Source: Dehalococcoidia bacterium (lineage in GTDB: Bacteria; Chloroflexota; Dehalococcoidia; SM23-28-2; RBG-16-64-32). From it: a stretch of 12,218 bases of DNA. The notes under the pieces are model-generated. The model ran no database searches and was not told the origin of the DNA. It saw nothing but the letters and a program-made list of their open reading frames with translations. Both the position numbers and the translations under genes were made by a program. Location: the NCBI GenBank assembly GCA_030690405.1, contig JAUYGU010000102.1:1-12218 (forward strand), read 5' to 3'. This document shows, piece by piece, positions 1-6,360 of this stretch (position 1 is its first letter; each line of letters opens with the position of its first letter).

Positions 1-12
1 TCCTGCCCTCAA

Positions 13-1368
13 TCACACCATCTCGAAGTAGCGGCGGCGCTCCCAGTCCGATACGGCCCGCCGGTGTTTCTCCACCTCCCACTGCCGGAACGCCGCGTAC
101 TGCTCGACGAACTCCTCGCCAAACCAGCGGCGGGCCAGCTCGCTGTGCTGGAAGCGCTCCAGCGCCTCCGGCAGCGACCCGGGCAGCGGCGGCGCCTCGG
201 CCGCCTTGTAGGCGCTCCCCTTCGTCCGCGGCGGCGGCTTCAGCTTCTTCTCGATGCCGTGCAGGCCGCCGGCCAGCGAGGCGGCGAACGCCAGGTACGG
301 GTTGAGGTCGGCGCCCGGCACCCGGTTCTCTATCCGGACCGCGGACGGGCGGCCGCTGATCAGGCGCAGCGCCGTCGTGCGGTTGTCGACCCCCCAGGTC
401 AGGTTGGTCGGCGCCCACGTCAGCGCCACGTACCGCTTGTAGGAGTTGACGTTGGGCGCATACATCAGCATGAACTCCGGCAGCGTGGCCAGGATACCCG
501 CGATGTAGCGGCCCAGCGCCGGCGAGATGTGGTGGTCGCCGCGCTCGTCCCAGAAGGCGCTCTCGTCGCCCTTCGCGGTCCACAGGCTCTGGTGAAGGTG
601 GCCGCCGCAGCCGTCGATGTCGTCGGCGAGCTTGGCCATGAAGGTGGGCACGGTGCCCATCTGGGCGGCGATCTCCTTCGTGCCGCTCTTGTAGAGCATC
701 GTCTGGTCGGCGGCGCGCACGGCGTCCGTGTGACGGAGGTTGATCTCGTACATGCCGGCGCCGTGCTCGCGGTTGTAGGCGTCCACGGGGATGCCGTACT
801 GGTTCATGCACGCCGCCACGCGGCCGATAACCGGCTCGTCGATGGAGGCGTGGTGGATGGAGTAGCAGTTGAGGCCGGGGTTTAGCGGCCGCAGGCCGGC
901 GAAGTTCTTGGCGCGCAGGCTCTCCTGGTCCTCGCGGAAGAAGCGCAGCTCCAGCTCGGCGGCCATGACGGCGCGAAAGCCGACGTCCAGGGCGCGCCGG
1001 ACGACCCGCTGGAGCACGAAACGGGGCGCGATTGGCAGCGGCTCGCCGGCTTCCGTGTGGAAGTCGCAGACGACGGCGGCGCTGCCATCCTCCCAGGGGA
1101 CGACGGCGAGGGTGGAGAGGTCCGGCCGCATCACGATGTCGCCGAAGCCGATCTCCCAGTTCGAGTAGGGCAGCGAGCCGATCACCTCGTCCTGGATGTC
1201 CCAGCCGAAGAGGACGTCGCACTGGGGGAAGCCCCCCTCGGCCTCGGCGAGGAAGGCGCCGGCGCTGACGCGCTTGCCGCGATAGACGCCGTCCAGATCG
1301 CCGCCGCCGATGCGGACGGTCCTAACGTTATGGTGGCGGAACAGCTCAGCGGCGGCTTTGATGTCCAT
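13..1368 (-). CDS. Glutamine synthetase family ligase (GlnA-like / gamma-glutamyl-amide synthetase)
   Basis: This cytosolic ATP-dependent ligase should join ammonia or an amine to the gamma-carboxyl of glutamate. At 451 aa it has the usual length for the family. Residues 1-100 form the N-terminal beta-grasp domain. The catalytic domain shows paired metal-ligand glutamates at E138/E140, the glutamate-binding strand HGAGMYEINL (202-211), the ATP-side motif GGHLHQSLW (255-263), NVNSYKRY (306-313), and the arginine-rich WGVDNRTTALRL (325-336) with NRVPGADLNPYLAF (348-361). The start is an ATG with GGAGG six bases upstream (1375-1379). A promoter lies just ahead, so it is probably transcribed separately from the lipid genes. 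The diverged HLHQ motif and the lack of nitrogen genes nearby suggest a specialised paralog, such as a gamma-glutamylpolyamine or methylamide synthetase, rather than the housekeeping enzyme. Family assignment is firm; substrate is not. Confidence 0.93.
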   Translation of the reverse strand: MDIKAAAELFRHHNVRTVRIGGGDLDGVYRGKRVSAGAFLAEAEGGFPQCDVLFGWDIQDEVIGSLPYSNWEIGFGDIVMRPDLSTLAVVPWEDGSAAVVCDFHTEAGEPLPIAPRFVLQRVVRRALDVGFRAVMAAELELRFFREDQESLRAKNFAGLRPLNPGLNCYSIHHASIDEPVIGRVAACMNQYGIPVDAYNREHGAGMYEINLRHTDAVRAADQTMLYKSGTKEIAAQMGTVPTFMAKLADDIDGCGGHLHQSLWTAKGDESAFWDERGDHHISPALGRYIAGILATLPEFMLMYAPNVNSYKRYVALTWAPTNLTWGVDNRTTALRLISGRPSAVRIENRVPGADLNPYLAFAASLAGGLHGIEKKLKPPPRTKGSAYKAAEAPPLPGSLPEALERFQHSELARRWFGEEFVEQYAAFRQWEVEKHRRAVSDWERRRYFEMV

Positions 1369-1408
1369 GGTCGACCTCCGGTCGAGGGGAATCGGGCTCA
1401 GTGGCAGG

Positions 1409-1438
1409 ATTCTACCACCGCCGTCGCGCCACGGCCAA
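1409..1438 (-). promoter_or_regulatory. Probable promoter of the glutamine-synthetase-like gene
   Basis: On the minus strand there is a TAGAAT -10 box (1409-1414, five of six matches to consensus). An 18-base spacer separates it from TTGGCC (1433-1438) as a weak -35. It lies in the roughly 100-base gap between the lipid kinase stop and the ligase start, about 40 bases before the ATG. This is a sequence match only. Confidence 0.45.
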
Positions 1439-1468
1439 CGGGAGCGCCTGCCGCCGGCGCATCAGCGA

Positions 1469-2389
1469 TCACGACGCGCCGGGCGCCACGACCGTTAGCC
1501 GGCTCGGGACGACCTCGAACGTGGCGGGAGTAGTTCCGACGGCGTCGCCGTCGATCTCGATCGGCAGCGGCGTCTGCGCCGTGAACTCCACGCGGGCCGA
1601 CTGCCGGTAGACCACCTCCGGCATCTGGACGAAGGCGCCGCTGCGCAGCTTCAACAGGCCGGCGATCCTGCGCCAGGCCGAGCCGTGTTCAACGACCACC
1701 ACGTCCAGCAGGCCGTCGTCCATGGCCGCCCTGGGGGCCGACCGGATTCCGCCGCCGGAGTAGCGGCCGTTGGCGACCCAGGCGTTGCTCAGGAGAAGCC
1801 GCAGCGGCGGTGAGCGATCGGTGACCACCGAAGCGACAGATGGACGGTAGCGGAACATGGTGGTGAGGATCGCCCACCAGAGCGCAGGTGGGCCCTGCAA
1901 CCGGCGGGAGGCGTGATTGACGGCGTCGACGACCATGGCGCCGGCGCCCACTTCGGCCGCGTTGAGAACCCAGCGCGTGGCCGACTCCCGGCGGAGGTCG
2001 AGGAACGTCGCCCTTCCTACGTCGATGCGCCGGCGAGGGCCGCGGGCGAGGAGGGAGGCGGCCCCCTGCAGCGCGGTGGGGATGCCCAACGTCCGGACCA
2101 GGTCGCTCCCCGTGCCCCGCGGTATCACGCCCAACGCGGCCTCAGCGCCGGCGGCGAGGATGCCATTTGCGACCTCGCTGATGGTGCCGTCGCCGCCCAC
2201 CGCTACCACGGTCCCGTAGCGGCCCGCTCCGTCAGCGGCCAGGCGGGCGGCGTCGCCCGCAGCCCGGGTGAGGACGGCATCGAAAGGCGGGAGCGCTTCC
2301 CGCAGCTGTACCTCCAGCTTCGGCCAGCGGCGGCCGGTGGACCCGTTGGCGGAGCGCGGGTTGACTATAAGGAGCAGACGAGATGTCAA
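1469..2389 (-). CDS. Diacylglycerol kinase family lipid kinase (YegS/DgkB-like)
   Basis: The protein should phosphorylate a lipid hydroxyl, probably diacylglycerol, with ATP at the inner face of the membrane. It is 306 aa, normal for the family. The catalytic domain begins with LLIVNPRSANG (6-16), followed by the nucleotide-binding VVAVGGDGTISEVANGIL (61-78) and VIPRGTGSDLVRTLGIP (88-104). The C-terminal lobe carries DGLLDVVVV and then IEIDGDAVG, the family's acidic late motif. It starts with TTG, and that TTG overlaps the TGA stop of glpD as TTGA (2386-2389), so translation is probably coupled. No good Shine-Dalgarno precedes it. GTGSD replaces the commoner GTGND, a variant seen in related kinases. 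Mycobacterium tuberculosis has a similar kinase (Rv2252) beside an AGPS-like flavoprotein (Rv2251). The exact lipid substrate is not readable from sequence. Confidence 0.9.
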   Translation of the reverse strand: MTSRLLLIVNPRSANGSTGRRWPKLEVQLREALPPFDAVLTRAAGDAARLAADGAGRYGTVVAVGGDGTISEVANGILAAGAEAALGVIPRGTGSDLVRTLGIPTALQGAASLLARGPRRRIDVGRATFLDLRRESATRWVLNAAEVGAGAMVVDAVNHASRRLQGPPALWWAILTTMFRYRPSVASVVTDRSPPLRLLLSNAWVANGRYSGGGIRSAPRAAMDDGLLDVVVVEHGSAWRRIAGLLKLRSGAFVQMPEVVYRQSARVEFTAQTPLPIEIDGDAVGTTPATFEVVPSRLTVVAPGAS

Positions 2390-4074
2390 CGATCCGACCC
2401 GGCGGCCGCGCCCCGCCGGGCGCGGAAGGCCGTCATCCGCGCCACCGCCGTCCGGTAGGCGGACAGCTGCCGGCGCTTCTCCGGGCGATCCCAGGTGAGG
2501 GTGGATTCGAGGATGCCGGCGGCGGCCTCCGCCGCGCCGAGGGCGCCGTCGGGGCCGAAGAGCATGAGCTCACTGCGCCGGCGCATGAAGTCCTCCAGAG
2601 TCACCGCCATCTCCTCCGAGGCGGCGTAGGCGACCTCCGCGCGCAGAACAGGTGAGCCGTCCACGACGGGCTCAAGCAGCTCCGGAGCTCTTGCGACATG
2701 GCCAAGCACCAGGACGTGGTCCGTGCCATAAGTGTCCACCAGGTGCTGCGCGGACTCCTCCGTCAGTCCCCAGCCTCGCTTGAGAGCGGAGGCGGCTTCC
2801 ACCCGGTAGCGGTCGAAGTCCGCCGTGGCGCCCGGTAGGGGAGTCCGCGCCGTGCGGCATCTTGCTGGACGGCGTGAAAGCCGGCTCACTTCCTTCTCGC
2901 TGACGCGGTCCAACAGGTCCTCGGCCATCGCCCGGGCGCTCGTCAGCTTGCCACCGCAGATCGTGTACATGCCGGGAGGGCCGTCCAGGATCTCGTAGTC
3001 GCGGGAGACGTCGGAGGGGGAGGGGGAACCCTCCTCGGTGATGAGGGGCCGCACCCCGGCCCAGGTGGCGCCAACGTCCGCCGTGGTGAGCTCGACGTTG
3101 AAGTTCCCGTTGACCGCCTCCAGGACGTGGGCGACTTCGTCCGCGTTTGCCTCGACCTCGGCGAGGTCTCCCTTCCAGTCGGTATCGGTCGTTCCGATGT
3201 AGGTGTGCCGGCCGGCCGGCACGGCGAAGAGCGGCCGCTCCGCCCAATAGAAGGCCACGACAGAGTTCGTATGGAGCCGTTCCCGCGGCACGACTATGTG
3301 GATGCCTTTCGTAGGGCGTAGTGCGGCCGGGGCGTCCACCATGGCGCGCAGCTGGTCCGTCCAGGGGCCGGCGGCGCCGACGACCGCCCTCGCCCGGACC
3401 GTGAGCTCCTGCGAACCGGCGAGGTCACGGCAGTTGACGCCGGTGACGCGGCCGTCCGTCATCTCGAGGGAGACCGCTTCGACGTAGTTCGCGGCGGCGG
3501 CGCCGTGGTCGATGGCCGACAGGGCCACGGACAGGGTGAGGCGGGCGTCGTTGGTGATGGCGTCGAAGTAGCGGAAGCCGGTTTGGAGCCCGCGGTCGCG
3601 GAGTGCAGGTTCAGCCTCGATGAGCCGGTCCCGCGAAAGGGCCCGGTGACGGCCGATGCCCAGGGTGCCGGCCAAGAGGTCGTATCCAGCGAGGCCGAGC
3701 CGGAGCAGGGTCGGGCTATCGCGGCCGTCCTGGTAGACGGGAAGCGTGAAGGGGATGGGCCGCACGAGGTGCGGCGCCAGGCGCAGCAGCAGGCCGCGCT
3801 CTCGCAGTCCTTCCCGCACCAGCCTTATGTGCATGTGGCGGAGGTAGCGCAGTCCGCCGTGGATGAGGCGCGACGAGCGGCTGCTGGTGCCCGATGCGAA
3901 ATCTCCCTTCTCCACGAGCGCGACGGAGAGTCCGCGCATCGCAGCGTCGCGGGCGATGGACGCGCCGGTGATGCCGCCGCCGATTACGGCGAGGTCGAAC
4001 GTCTCGGTTCGCAGGCGATTCAGCAAGGGGCCGCGTTCGGCGGCCTGGCGCGGGGCGGGGCCCGGTCTAGGCAT
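2386..4074 (-). CDS. glpD: Aerobic glycerol-3-phosphate dehydrogenase, FAD-dependent
   Basis: This peripheral membrane flavoenzyme oxidises sn-glycerol 3-phosphate to dihydroxyacetone phosphate and passes electrons to the quinone pool. It is 562 aa, within the normal range. The dinucleotide-binding fold FDLAVIGGGITGASIARDAA lies at 26-45. After it come the hallmark TSSRSSRLIHGGLRYL (63-78), a long DAO-type FAD domain with GAAGPWTD and the ICGGKLTSARAMAEDLLD segment, and a C-terminal DAO_C helical domain with YAASEEMAVTLEDFMRRR. The ATG start overlaps the last eight bases of the upstream AGPS-like gene, and a G-rich tract (GGGGGG) about five bases before it may serve as ribosome-binding site. 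Both neighbours in the operon act on glycerolipids, which points to anabolic use of DHAP rather than simple glycerol catabolism. No glycerol kinase or facilitator is visible nearby. Confidence 0.95.
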   Translation of the reverse strand: MPRPGPAPRQAAERGPLLNRLRTETFDLAVIGGGITGASIARDAAMRGLSVALVEKGDFASGTSSRSSRLIHGGLRYLRHMHIRLVREGLRERGLLLRLAPHLVRPIPFTLPVYQDGRDSPTLLRLGLAGYDLLAGTLGIGRHRALSRDRLIEAEPALRDRGLQTGFRYFDAITNDARLTLSVALSAIDHGAAAANYVEAVSLEMTDGRVTGVNCRDLAGSQELTVRARAVVGAAGPWTDQLRAMVDAPAALRPTKGIHIVVPRERLHTNSVVAFYWAERPLFAVPAGRHTYIGTTDTDWKGDLAEVEANADEVAHVLEAVNGNFNVELTTADVGATWAGVRPLITEEGSPSPSDVSRDYEILDGPPGMYTICGGKLTSARAMAEDLLDRVSEKEVSRLSRRPARCRTARTPLPGATADFDRYRVEAASALKRGWGLTEESAQHLVDTYGTDHVLVLGHVARAPELLEPVVDGSPVLRAEVAYAASEEMAVTLEDFMRRRSELMLFGPDGALGAAEAAAGILESTLTWDRPEKRRQLSAYRTAVARMTAFRARRGAAAGSDR

Positions 4075-5800
4075 CGCTGCCCCCCAGCGAAGAGGCGCTT
4101 CCGGCGGCGGGCTGCGGTACGAGCTTGCCGGGATTCAGGATGTCGCCGGGGTCCAGAGCGGCCTTCACGGCAGCCAGCCAGCGAGCTCCCTGCTCGCCCA
4201 GGTAGCCCTCCATCCAGCGGCGGTGCTCCACGCCGATGCCGTGGTGGTGGCTCAGGGCGCCGCCGTTCCGCACGATGGCATCTGTGGCGGTGGCCTTCAC
4301 CCGGTCCCACTGCTCCACTTCGGCTCCGGGCTCCTGCGGGGCCAGGAAAGTGTAGTAGATCGAGCCGCCGTCGGTGTAGGAGTGAGACAGGTGCGCCATG
4401 ACGACGCTGCGCTCGCCCAGGGCGTCGCGGAGAGCGTCACGGACGGCGGCGTGGAGTGGCAGGTAGCGGTCCCAGGTGATGGCCGTCTCGAGTGTGTCGA
4501 TCATGACGCCGCGGTCAAGCAGGAGGTCCCGCAGGTAGGGGGCCTCGTAGCGGCCGCGCATCCAGGCCCGCCCCGGCCCTCTGCCCAGGGAGGCCGCGCG
4601 GTGACGGTTGAGAACACGCCGGGCTACGCCGCGGTCGCGCCGGACTTCGGCCTCGCCGCCCTCGAAGCCCAGAATCATGATCGATCCGGACTCCAGGCGC
4701 AGGCCCCTTCGCGCCAGGTACCATCGTCCCAGCCCCTCTACGGCAGCGGCGAACCCGTGCGGGGTCGCTCGCAACGCAAGGGTGGACTCGGTCTCCGCCT
4801 CATCGGACAGGCGCAGGAGGGCGGGAGCGAGGCCCGATTGCATCAGCTCACGGGCCGCTTCTACGCCCTCAGCGAAGGAGGGCAGGAGGTAGCCACGGTA
4901 GTCCTGGTGCTGGGGCAGCGGCGCCAGCCTGAGGGTGGCCTGCGTGATCACGCCCAGCGTGCCCTCAGAGCCGGCGATCAGCTGCACGAGGTCCGGCCCG
5001 GCCGCCGCGGCGGGCACATCCGGCGTGGCGAGGATGCCTTCCGGGTGTGCTAAGCGCAGGGACTGGACCCGCTCCGCTATCGTTCCGTAGCGAGTCGAGT
5101 TCTGGCCGGCGGAACGGGTCGCGATCCAGCCGCCGACGGTCGAGTACACGAAGGATTGCGGGAAGTGGCCGAGCGTGAAGCCGGCGGGGTTGAGGAAGCG
5201 CTCCATGTCCGGCCCCATGATGCCGGCCTGGACCGTGGCCGTGGCCGACTGCTTATCGATGGCGAGCGGGCGGCTGAGTTCGGCCAGGTCAAGAGTGATC
5301 GAAGGCCGTTCGCCGGCCGGCTCGACGCCACCTACGACAGACGTACCACCCCCAAACGGCACGACCGCCAGCCGCTCTCGCGCGGCAATTCGGAGGACTT
5401 CGAGGACCTGCTCCTCCGTCTGCGGCCGCACGACCACATCGGTCGGTTGAGGCACTTCACCACGGCGGATACGGACGAGGTCCTTGTAGCCTTTTCCGAA
5501 ACTGAAGCAGACGCGGTCGGTGATCTCAGTGGACACGCTCTCCTGGCCAACGGCGCGACGCAGCTCCGAGACAACGCCCTGGGACAAGCGGCTGGGGGGC
5601 AGCGCGACATCGGTGAGCGACTCAAGCCGTGGCGCCGGATCCGTATCGCCCAGACGGTTGCGAAGGTAGGACCAGAACCGCTCCGGGTCCGGCAAGTGGT
5701 ACGACTCGCCTTCCTGTCCCCACCCCCACCACTTGGATCGCACGCTTGATCGCCGCATCAGGCCCGTGGGTCTACTGCTTGTCGGGGCGTTCGGCTTCAC
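4067..5800 (-). CDS. Alkyldihydroxyacetonephosphate synthase-like FAD-binding oxidase
   Basis: The closest recognisable family is alkyl-DHAP synthase (AGPS), which swaps the acyl chain of acyl-DHAP for a fatty alcohol and so makes the ether bond of ether lipids. The protein has the N-terminal SKWWGWG (22-28) typical of AGPS. A PCMH-type FAD domain follows: VVRPQTEEQVLEVL (123-136), VPFGGGTSVVGGV (147-159), and GHFPQSFVYSTVGGWIATRS (211-230). The C-terminal half has YLRDLLLDRGVMIDTLETAITW (422-443), HSYTDGGSIYYTF (473-485) and the histidine cluster SHHHGIGVEH (517-526). It ends with the usual DPGDILNPGKL. The GTG at 5800 gives 577 aa. An in-frame ATG at 5758 starting MRRSSVRSKWWGWG fits homologs better, but neither start has a clear Shine-Dalgarno. 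It is first in the operon with GlpD and the lipid kinase. A generic FAD-linked oxidase acting on a hydroxyacid is the alternative. Confidence 0.85.
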   Translation of the reverse strand: MKPNAPTSSRPTGLMRRSSVRSKWWGWGQEGESYHLPDPERFWSYLRNRLGDTDPAPRLESLTDVALPPSRLSQGVVSELRRAVGQESVSTEITDRVCFSFGKGYKDLVRIRRGEVPQPTDVVVRPQTEEQVLEVLRIAARERLAVVPFGGGTSVVGGVEPAGERPSITLDLAELSRPLAIDKQSATATVQAGIMGPDMERFLNPAGFTLGHFPQSFVYSTVGGWIATRSAGQNSTRYGTIAERVQSLRLAHPEGILATPDVPAAAAGPDLVQLIAGSEGTLGVITQATLRLAPLPQHQDYRGYLLPSFAEGVEAARELMQSGLAPALLRLSDEAETESTLALRATPHGFAAAVEGLGRWYLARRGLRLESGSIMILGFEGGEAEVRRDRGVARRVLNRHRAASLGRGPGRAWMRGRYEAPYLRDLLLDRGVMIDTLETAITWDRYLPLHAAVRDALRDALGERSVVMAHLSHSYTDGGSIYYTFLAPQEPGAEVEQWDRVKATATDAIVRNGGALSHHHGIGVEHRRWMEGYLGEQGARWLAAVKAALDPGDILNPGKLVPQPAAGSASSLGGSDA

Positions 5801-5812
5801 TCATCCGCCGCG

Positions 5813-5841
5813 ATTGTCCGCCCGGGCTGGGCCGGTGTCAA
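5813..5841 (-). promoter_or_regulatory. Sigma-70-type promoter of the AGPS-like/glpD/lipid kinase operon
   Basis: The minus strand carries a perfect TTGACA -35 (5836-5841), a 17-base spacer and a GACAAT -10 (5813-5818, four of six). The predicted RNA start falls near 5806, only a few bases before the GTG at 5800 and the out-of-frame ATG at 5804. Transcripts would be nearly leaderless for that start, or have a UTR of about 48 bases if the ATG at 5758 is used. The -35 box is embedded in a 16-base repeat found again at 6072-6087. Confidence 0.6.
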
Positions 5842-5846
5842 TGCGG
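5831..5846 (-). repeat. 16-base direct repeat, copy 1 (overlaps the operon -35)
   Basis: On the minus strand it reads CCGCATTGACACCGGC. A second copy, CCGCATTGACATCGGC, lies 241 bases away at 6072-6087, with 15 of 16 bases identical and the same orientation. Copy 1 contains the -35 of the lipid operon. The arrangement could be a protein-binding site, a duplicated promoter element, or chance. Confidence 0.5.
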
Positions 5847-5887
5847 CCAGCTGGGCCCTGAGTGGCGCGCGCCGAAGACAGCCAGCG

Positions 5888-6007
5888 TCATGGCGCGCTC
5901 TTGGACACGTCCTGCTTCTCCACTGTGCCCGATCGCGCTTGCCGCACCTCCTCCTTGATGGCACGTGCGGCAGCCCAGGCCAGCTCCTCGAGGGAATATG
6001 GGTACAT
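5888..6007 (-). CDS. 39-aa small protein of unknown function
   Basis: A short open frame runs from an ATG at 6007 to a TGA at 5888. It encodes MYPYSLEELAWAAARAIKEE, then VRQARSGTVEKQDVSKSAP. The start has an AAGGAGG Shine-Dalgarno nine bases upstream (6017-6023), one of the best in the window, which is the main reason to call it. Residues 5-25 can form an amphipathic helix with an Ala/Trp face and a Glu/Lys/Arg face, followed by a polar, probably disordered tail. There is no signal peptide or membrane segment. It sits 87 bases ahead of the lipid operon on the same strand and could be cotranscribed with it or act as a leader gene. I do not recognise a family. Confidence 0.6.
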   Translation of the reverse strand: MYPYSLEELAWAAARAIKEEVRQARSGTVEKQDVSKSAP

Positions 6008-6071
6008 CGCGGCGTCCTCCTTCTAGTGTGACTAATTCGTGGCGAACGCCTTGCGCGGGACGCTACGAGTT

Positions 6072-6087
6072 GCCGATGTCAATGCGG
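6072..6087 (-). repeat. 16-base direct repeat, copy 2
   Basis: This is the second copy of the repeat at 5831-5846, with one mismatch. It also contains TTGACA on the minus strand, but no acceptable -10 box lies 16-18 bases downstream, so it is not called as a promoter. Confidence 0.5.
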
Positions 6088-6203
6088 GTGAGGTTGTGGC
6101 TCGCCTGAGACGCGGTGTGCCCCACGCTCAAAATGGCAGCCTCATATATCTTAACGCGCGCTCCGGCCATGGGTTACTGGTGCGTGTCCCGAGCCTCCAA
6201 TTG

Positions 6204-6235
6204 CAGACCGGCGCCCCCGCCAGGACTCGAACCTG
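6204..6235 (-). repeat. Distal duplicate of the tRNA-Arg 3' end (att-like direct repeat)
   Basis: The 32 bases match 8195-8226 at 31 positions. The single difference changes the encoded CCA end to CCG. The shared block covers the 3' strand of the T arm, the 3' acceptor strand, and five bases beyond the end of the intact tRNA gene. Both copies are in the same orientation, about 1.99 kb apart, with the intact tRNA on the far side. That is the geometry of an attL/attR pair at a tRNA 3' end. Confidence 0.6.
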
Positions 6236-6302
6236 CAACCCGCTGATCGCATGTTTACGCCCTCGCGCATATCAAGCCGGTGCTATCTCAGAGCTTGGGG
6301 GC
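6209..6302 (-). pseudogene. Degenerate tRNA-like sequence
   Basis: Read on the minus strand, the element starts GCCCCCAAGCTC, close to the tRNA-Arg 5' end GCCCCCGTAGCTC. It ends with the T arm AGGTTCGAGTCCTGG and acceptor CGGGGGCG, nearly identical to tRNA-Arg. The interior is about 20 bases too long. The D loop lacks the usual GG, the first T-stem pair is G-G, acceptor pair 7-66 is A-C, and the terminal CCA is CCG. A CTTGATATGC stretch faintly resembles a tRNA-Ile(GAT) anticodon loop, but its stem does not pair. I read it as a tRNA remnant or a recombination relic, not a working tRNA. An unusual class II tRNA cannot be excluded. Confidence 0.45.
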
Positions 6303-6333
6303 CGGATCTGGGGGTGCTCTTGGTTGGGGTGGC

Positions 6334-6355
6334 TGATACACTGCCCACAAGGAGG
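6334..6355 (+). promoter_or_regulatory. degV extended -10 promoter and ribosome-binding site
   Basis: TGATACACT (6334-6342) fits an extended -10 element (TGn plus TACACT). No clear -35 is present. AAGGAGG at 6349-6355 lies five bases before the TTG at 6361 and fixes that start. The predicted RNA would begin just before the ribosome-binding site. Confidence 0.4.
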
Positions 6356-6360
6356 ACTGC

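Larger units (their letters stand above)
6008..6360. other. Gene-free stretch between divergent transcription units
   Basis: These 353 bases separate the minus-strand small gene from plus-strand degV. They hold the second copy of the 16-base repeat (6072-6087), the tRNA-like sequence (6209-6302), and the degV promoter and ribosome-binding site. A 122-codon plus-strand frame crosses it, but it has no ribosome-binding site, reads through the tRNA-like element and overlaps degV, so I do not call it. I find nothing else supportable here. Confidence 0.6.

Noticed and set aside
64..885. 273-codon plus-strand frame opposite the glutamine synthetase-like gene
   Set aside because: Arg/Val/Ala-rich translation with no motifs, no ribosome-binding site, and fully antisense to a well-supported gene; typical high-GC shadow frame.
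3863..5053. 396-codon plus-strand frame across glpD and the AGPS-like gene
   Set aside because: It spans two real genes on the other strand, has no recognisable domain, and its composition reflects the codon structure of the opposite strand.
6054..6082. Promoter at the second TTGACA
   Set aside because: Bases 16-18 downstream read CCCGCG-like sequence with no acceptable -10 box.
6209..6302. Selenocysteine tRNA (selC), given its length and the SelD-fold gene in the window
   Set aside because: No TCA anticodon in a proper loop and no 8-bp acceptor/long variable arm pairing; the AIR-synthase-like gene also lacks the SelD catalytic loop.
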